DNA from: Phycisphaerae bacterium SM23_33
Lineage (GTDB): Bacteria > Planctomycetota > Phycisphaerae > SM23-33
Direction of reading: 5' to 3'
Assembly: GCA_001303665.1 (NCBI GenBank)
Contig: LJUF01000247.1
Coordinates: 1 to 8,560, forward strand
Length of the DNA: 8,560 bases
Shown here: one piece after another, positions 5,730 to 8,560 of the stretch
Layout: each line of letters begins with the position of its first letter
Numbering within the stretch: the stretch's first letter is position 1
Program-made: the position numbers and the translations under genes
Notes under the pieces: generated by a model
Seen by the model: only the letters and a program-made list of their open reading frames with translations
Told to the model about the DNA's origin: nothing
The model's database searches: none

Positions 5730-7064
5730 ATGGAGACCATACCCACGCCTGACGGGAAGACGGTTCGGCTGCTGTACGGCAGAAAGGGCATGCTGCTGCG
5801 CGTGCCGGAGTCCGCCGCCGTGCTGGCCGGCCGGCACGTCGAGCCGATCGAGAATCCGCGCCAGGCCGTCGCCCAGGCCCTGGCCGACCCCGTCGGCTGT
5901 GCGCCGCTGGCTGAGCTCATCGCAGCCAGGAAGCCCGCCAGCGTCGCCGTCACCATCTCCGACATCACCCGCCCGGTGCCCAACCGGGTCTTCCTGCCGC
6001 CGCTGCTGGAGGCCCTCCGGGCCGCGGCCGTGGCCGATTCGCAGATGGTCATCATCATCGGCACGGGCATGCACCGGCCCAGCACGGCCCGGGAGCGAGA
6101 GGCCCTGGTCGGCGGCGAAATCCAGTCGCGGGTGGAGGTCATCGACCACGTGGCGGCCGACCCGGCCACGCTGGTCAGGGTCAGCGACGACCCGCCCGTC
6201 AGCGTCAATCGCCGCTTCGCCCAGGCCGACTTCCGCATCGTCACCGGCTACATCGAGCCGCACTTCATGGCCGGCTTTTCCGGCGGGCGCAAGGGGGTGT
6301 GCCCGGCCCTGGTGGACCTGGCCACGATTCAGCGCTTCCACGGCTACCAGAGCCTCGCCGACCCGCGGGCCGACAACGGCATCCTCGAAGGCAACCCCTG
6401 CCACGAAATCGCGCTGGCCGTCGCCCGGGCCGTCGGCGTGGACTTCCTCTTCAACGTCGCCATCACCCGTGACAGACGGCTGGCCGGCATCTACTGCGGC
6501 GAGCTGGAGGCGGCCCACCTCGCCGGCTGCCGCGACGTGGCCGAGTGGACCTCCTCCGACATCGATCCCGCCGCGCCGGCGTTCGACCTGGTCATCACCA
6601 ACGGCGGCGGGTATCCCCTCGACGCCACCTTCTACCAGACCGTCAAGGGGATGTGCACGGCCTTGCCGGCGCTGGCGGCCGGCTCGACGCTGCTGATCGT
6701 CTCGGAATGCTCCGAACAACTGGGCTCCAAGGCCTTCACCGAGCTGATGCTCCGCTATGACAACGACTGGCGGACCTTCCTGGCCGACATCGAGGCCGAC
6801 CAGGACCGGACCGGCCTGGACCAGTGGGAGCTGCAGATGCAGGCGCGGGTGCTGGCCCGCATCGGGCTTCAGAAGCTGTGGTTCGCCGGCGACGGCATCG
6901 CCCCCGAGATGCAGAAGCACATCGCCGTCACCCCGCTGCTGGGCGAGGGCGACGCCCAGACCCGCGCCCAGCGGGCCGTCGACGAATACCTCGCCGCCCA
7001 CCCCGCCGCCCGCGTGGCCGTCATCCCCGACGGGCCCTACACCCTGCTGCGGCTGGGACGCTGA
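5730..7064 (+). CDS. larA: LarA-family nickel-dependent racemase/epimerase (lactate racemase homologue)
   Basis: The product is 444 residues, close to the family length (about 420-430). The ATG at 5730 has only a weak G-rich ribosome binding site (5714-5718). Family motifs in order: SDITRPVPN (77-85), GTGMHRPST (111-119), GYIEPHFMAGFSGGRKGV (173-190), RFHGYQ (202-207) and FYQTVKGM (301-308). Compared with Lactobacillus plantarum LarA, His115, His178, Lys188 and His204 correspond to His108, His174, Lys184 and His200. The 10- and 16-residue spacings among the last three are identical. Lys184 anchors the nickel-pincer nucleotide cofactor. Gln303 and Lys306 match a Gln/Lys pair at the LarA substrate site, as I recall it. 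The enzyme should therefore be cofactor-competent and cytoplasmic. LarA homologues also racemise or epimerise other 2-hydroxy acids, so lactate is not assured. The cofactor genes larB, larC and larE are not in the window. An MttB-family gene follows after 61 nt. Confidence 0.88.
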   Translation: METIPTPDGKTVRLLYGRKGMLLRVPESAAVLAGRHVEPIENPRQAVAQALADPVGCAPLAELIAARKPASVAVTISDITRPVPNRVFLPPLLEALRAAAVADSQMVIIIGTGMHRPSTAREREALVGGEIQSRVEVIDHVAADPATLVRVSDDPPVSVNRRFAQADFRIVTGYIEPHFMAGFSGGRKGVCPALVDLATIQRFHGYQSLADPRADNGILEGNPCHEIALAVARAVGVDFLFNVAITRDRRLAGIYCGELEAAHLAGCRDVAEWTSSDIDPAAPAFDLVITNGGGYPLDATFYQTVKGMCTALPALAAGSTLLIVSECSEQLGSKAFTELMLRYDNDWRTFLADIEADQDRTGLDQWELQMQARVLARIGLQKLWFAGDGIAPEMQKHIAVTPLLGEGDAQTRAQRAVDEYLAAHPAARVAVIPDGPYTLLRLGR

Positions 7065-7125
7065 ACCCCGCCGGGCCGCCGGCGCCGCCGGGGCTGCAAC
7101 CGGCCCGGAAGAAAGGACGCCTCGG

Positions 7126-8560
7126 ATGATCCTGGGCGAGTACTGGAAGCTGCACGACGACGCCACGATTCAGAAGTTCGACGCGGCGGCCGTGCGGCTG
7201 CTGACCGGCAGCGGCGCCCGCATCGAGCACGACGGCCTGCTGGACACGCTCGAAGCCGCCGGCTGCCGCATCGACCGCGCCGCCCGGCGGTGCCGGTTCA
7301 CCGAAAAGCTCATCCGCGACGCCCTCGAGCACGTCGGCGGCAGCACCACGCAGCAGGTCAAGCTGCCTGCCGGATGGAGCCCGCAGGTCCGCATGGGCCA
7401 CGCGGGCAACTTTCCGCACCTGCTGGACTGGCCCAGCGGCCGGCGCCGCCTGGCCACCCGGCAGGACGTCATTGACATGGCCAGGATGGGCCAGAGCCTC
7501 GACGAGTTCACCCACGTCGGCAAGGTGCTGACCACGCACGAGGTGGACCCGCGCGTCGAGCCGCTGTGGGAGGTGCTCCAACTGGCCCAGATCAGCACCA
7601 AGCCGATCCACGCCGGCGAGATCTTCTACGCCCACTACATCCAGCCGCTGGTCCGCATGGGCGAGGTGCTCACCGGCAGGCCGGGCGACACCTCCCTGGT
7701 GACCTCCTGCGACTTCTTCATCGCCCCGCTGATCCTGGAGCCCAACCAGGCGGCCTGCTTCCTGGCCAAGCGCCGCTTCGGGCTGGCGAACGTGCCCGGC
7801 ACGATGCCGATCTCGGGCATCAGCGCCCCGGTGACCGTGGCCGGCACCGTGGCCGTGGCCCTGGCCGAGCTGATCGCCGGATGGGTGCTGGGCTACCTGG
7901 TCAGCCCGGACCTGCCCGCCGGCGGGATCGTCTCCACCGGCTCGCTGGACCTGCGGACGCTCACCGCCTGCTTCGGCAGCCCCGAGGCCATGCTCCAGGA
8001 CGTCTCGGTGGTGAACGTCTGCCGGCGGCTGTACGGCATCCCCGTGCACGCCGCCGTCGGCTACACCGACTGCAAGCGCCCGGGGCTGGAGGCGGTGTTC
8101 CTGAAGATGCTGCCCCTGGTGGGCATTCCCTTCGGCACGGACCAGTGGATCGGCGGCGGCGGCCTGCTCTCGGCCGGGCAGGACTACTCGCCCGTCCAGC
8201 ACATGCTGGACATGGAAATGGGAAAGGCGGTCGAACGTTTCCGCAGCCACTACGAGGTCAACGAAGACACCCTGGCGGTGGAGCTCATCGAGCAGGTGAT
8301 CCGCGCCGCGACCACCAACTTCCTCGACACCGACCACACGTTCAGGCATTACAGCACCGAGCAGTGGTATCCGAGGTGGTTCGACCGCACCTGCTGGCAG
8401 GGCGACGAGTACGAGGCCCAGGCGGAGCGCCGGATGCTGGAACGCATCGACCGGTACTGCAAGGACGCCATTGCCAACTACCGCAGGCCCGACATCGACC
8501 AGTCCAGGGTGGGCGAGCTGAAGCGGATCTTCCTGGCGGCCGAGAAAAACATCCTGGGGA
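7126..8560 (+). CDS. MttB-family corrinoid methyltransferase, non-pyrrolysine type (right edge cuts the C-terminus)
   Basis: From ATG 7126, with AAAGGA 8 nt upstream, 478 codons run open to the edge, close to full family length (about 475-500). Family segments visible: an N-terminal helical region, SCDFFIAPLILEP (194-206), GTMPISGISAPVTVAGTVAV (225-244), TGSLDLRTLTACFGSPEAML (271-290), TDCKRPGLEAVF (314-325), IGGGGLLSAGQDYSPVQHML (342-361), EVNEDTLAVELI (377-388), and FLDTDHTFRHY (399-409) with the tail AAEKNILG. MttB is a TIM-barrel enzyme that moves a methyl group from trimethylamine to a corrinoid protein. Archaeal MttB needs an in-frame amber codon for pyrrolysine; none occurs here. Non-pyrrolysine homologues demethylate glycine betaine (MtgB), proline betaine (MtpB) or carnitine (MtcB), so I leave the symbol blank. 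The corrinoid partner and the second methyltransferase are not visible. It is probably co-transcribed with the larA homologue. Confidence 0.88.
   Translation, partial: MILGEYWKLHDDATIQKFDAAAVRLLTGSGARIEHDGLLDTLEAAGCRIDRAARRCRFTEKLIRDALEHVGGSTTQQVKLPAGWSPQVRMGHAGNFPHLLDWPSGRRRLATRQDVIDMARMGQSLDEFTHVGKVLTTHEVDPRVEPLWEVLQLAQISTKPIHAGEIFYAHYIQPLVRMGEVLTGRPGDTSLVTSCDFFIAPLILEPNQAACFLAKRRFGLANVPGTMPISGISAPVTVAGTVAVALAELIAGWVLGYLVSPDLPAGGIVSTGSLDLRTLTACFGSPEAMLQDVSVVNVCRRLYGIPVHAAVGYTDCKRPGLEAVFLKMLPLVGIPFGTDQWIGGGGLLSAGQDYSPVQHMLDMEMGKAVERFRSHYEVNEDTLAVELIEQVIRAATTNFLDTDHTFRHYSTEQWYPRWFDRTCWQGDEYEAQAERRMLERIDRYCKDAIANYRRPDIDQSRVGELKRIFLAAEKNILG

Noticed and set aside
7066..7093. G/C-rich hairpins between larA and the mttB-like gene as a terminator or riboswitch
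   Set aside because: Stems are at most 5 bp, overlap one another, and have no T tract; the 61-nt gap is too short for a cobalamin riboswitch. Ordinary for this composition.
4209..7166. A 985-codon open frame on the minus strand across the zinc-ribbon, larA and mttB-like genes
   Set aside because: In GC-rich DNA the antisense of real genes often lacks stops. The plus strand here encodes recognisable families with catalytic residues; the minus translation is low-complexity Gly/Arg/Ala/Pro with no domain.
7126..8560. Pyrrolysine-encoding amber codon, as in archaeal mttB
   Set aside because: No in-frame TAG exists in the 478 codons read.
1..8560. CRISPR arrays, tRNA or rRNA genes, insertion sequences, phage or toxin-antitoxin genes
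   Set aside because: No regularly spaced repeats, transposase-like proteins, or tRNA or rRNA sequences were seen on either strand.

Overview
The window is GC-rich (I estimate about 70%) bacterial DNA with high GC at third codon positions. The gene content best fits a Planctomycetota lineage, probably Phycisphaerae-like. Pointers are a zinc-ribbon plus transmembrane protein with a proline-rich linker, a CBM9-like lipoprotein, a compact GH2 glycosidase, and a non-pyrrolysine MttB-family methyltransferase next to a LarA homologue. This assignment is inferred from gene style; there is no rRNA or marker gene here.

Layout, left to right. (1) 1-169, minus strand: N-terminal end of an unrecognised protein that runs off the left edge. 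(2) 170-571: a divergent intergenic region with one weak promoter candidate. (3) 572-1396, plus: a lipoprotein with a CBM9-like sugar-binding domain. (4) 1397-1550: a leader with four interlocking inverted-repeat arms, followed by yhbY (1551-1865, plus), a small RNA-binding ribosome-assembly factor. (5) 1864-1903: a hairpin between the convergent yhbY and GH2 genes. (6) 1933-3660, minus: a GH2 beta-glycosidase with both catalytic glutamates. (7) 3661-3809: a 149-bp divergent control region with two perfect inverted repeats, one flanking a candidate -10 box. (8) 3810-5669, plus: a single-pass membrane protein with zinc-ribbon-like cysteine knuckles at both ends. (9) 5730-7064, plus: a LarA-family nickel-pincer racemase/epimerase homologue with the family's key His/Lys residues. 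(10) 7126-8560, plus: an MttB-family corrinoid methyltransferase, cut by the right edge and missing only its last few residues.

How the genes may work together. The three plus-strand genes from 3810 onward are separated by 60-61 nt and may form one transcription unit, divergent from the GH2 gene. The GH2 enzyme and the CBM9 lipoprotein point to glycan use. The LarA-MttB pair points to a small-molecule step in which a hydroxy acid is racemised or epimerised and a methyl group is removed from a quaternary amine or other methylated compound. The LarA-MttB pair and the structured divergent control region are the most interesting parts. No CRISPR array, tRNA, rRNA, insertion sequence or phage gene was seen.
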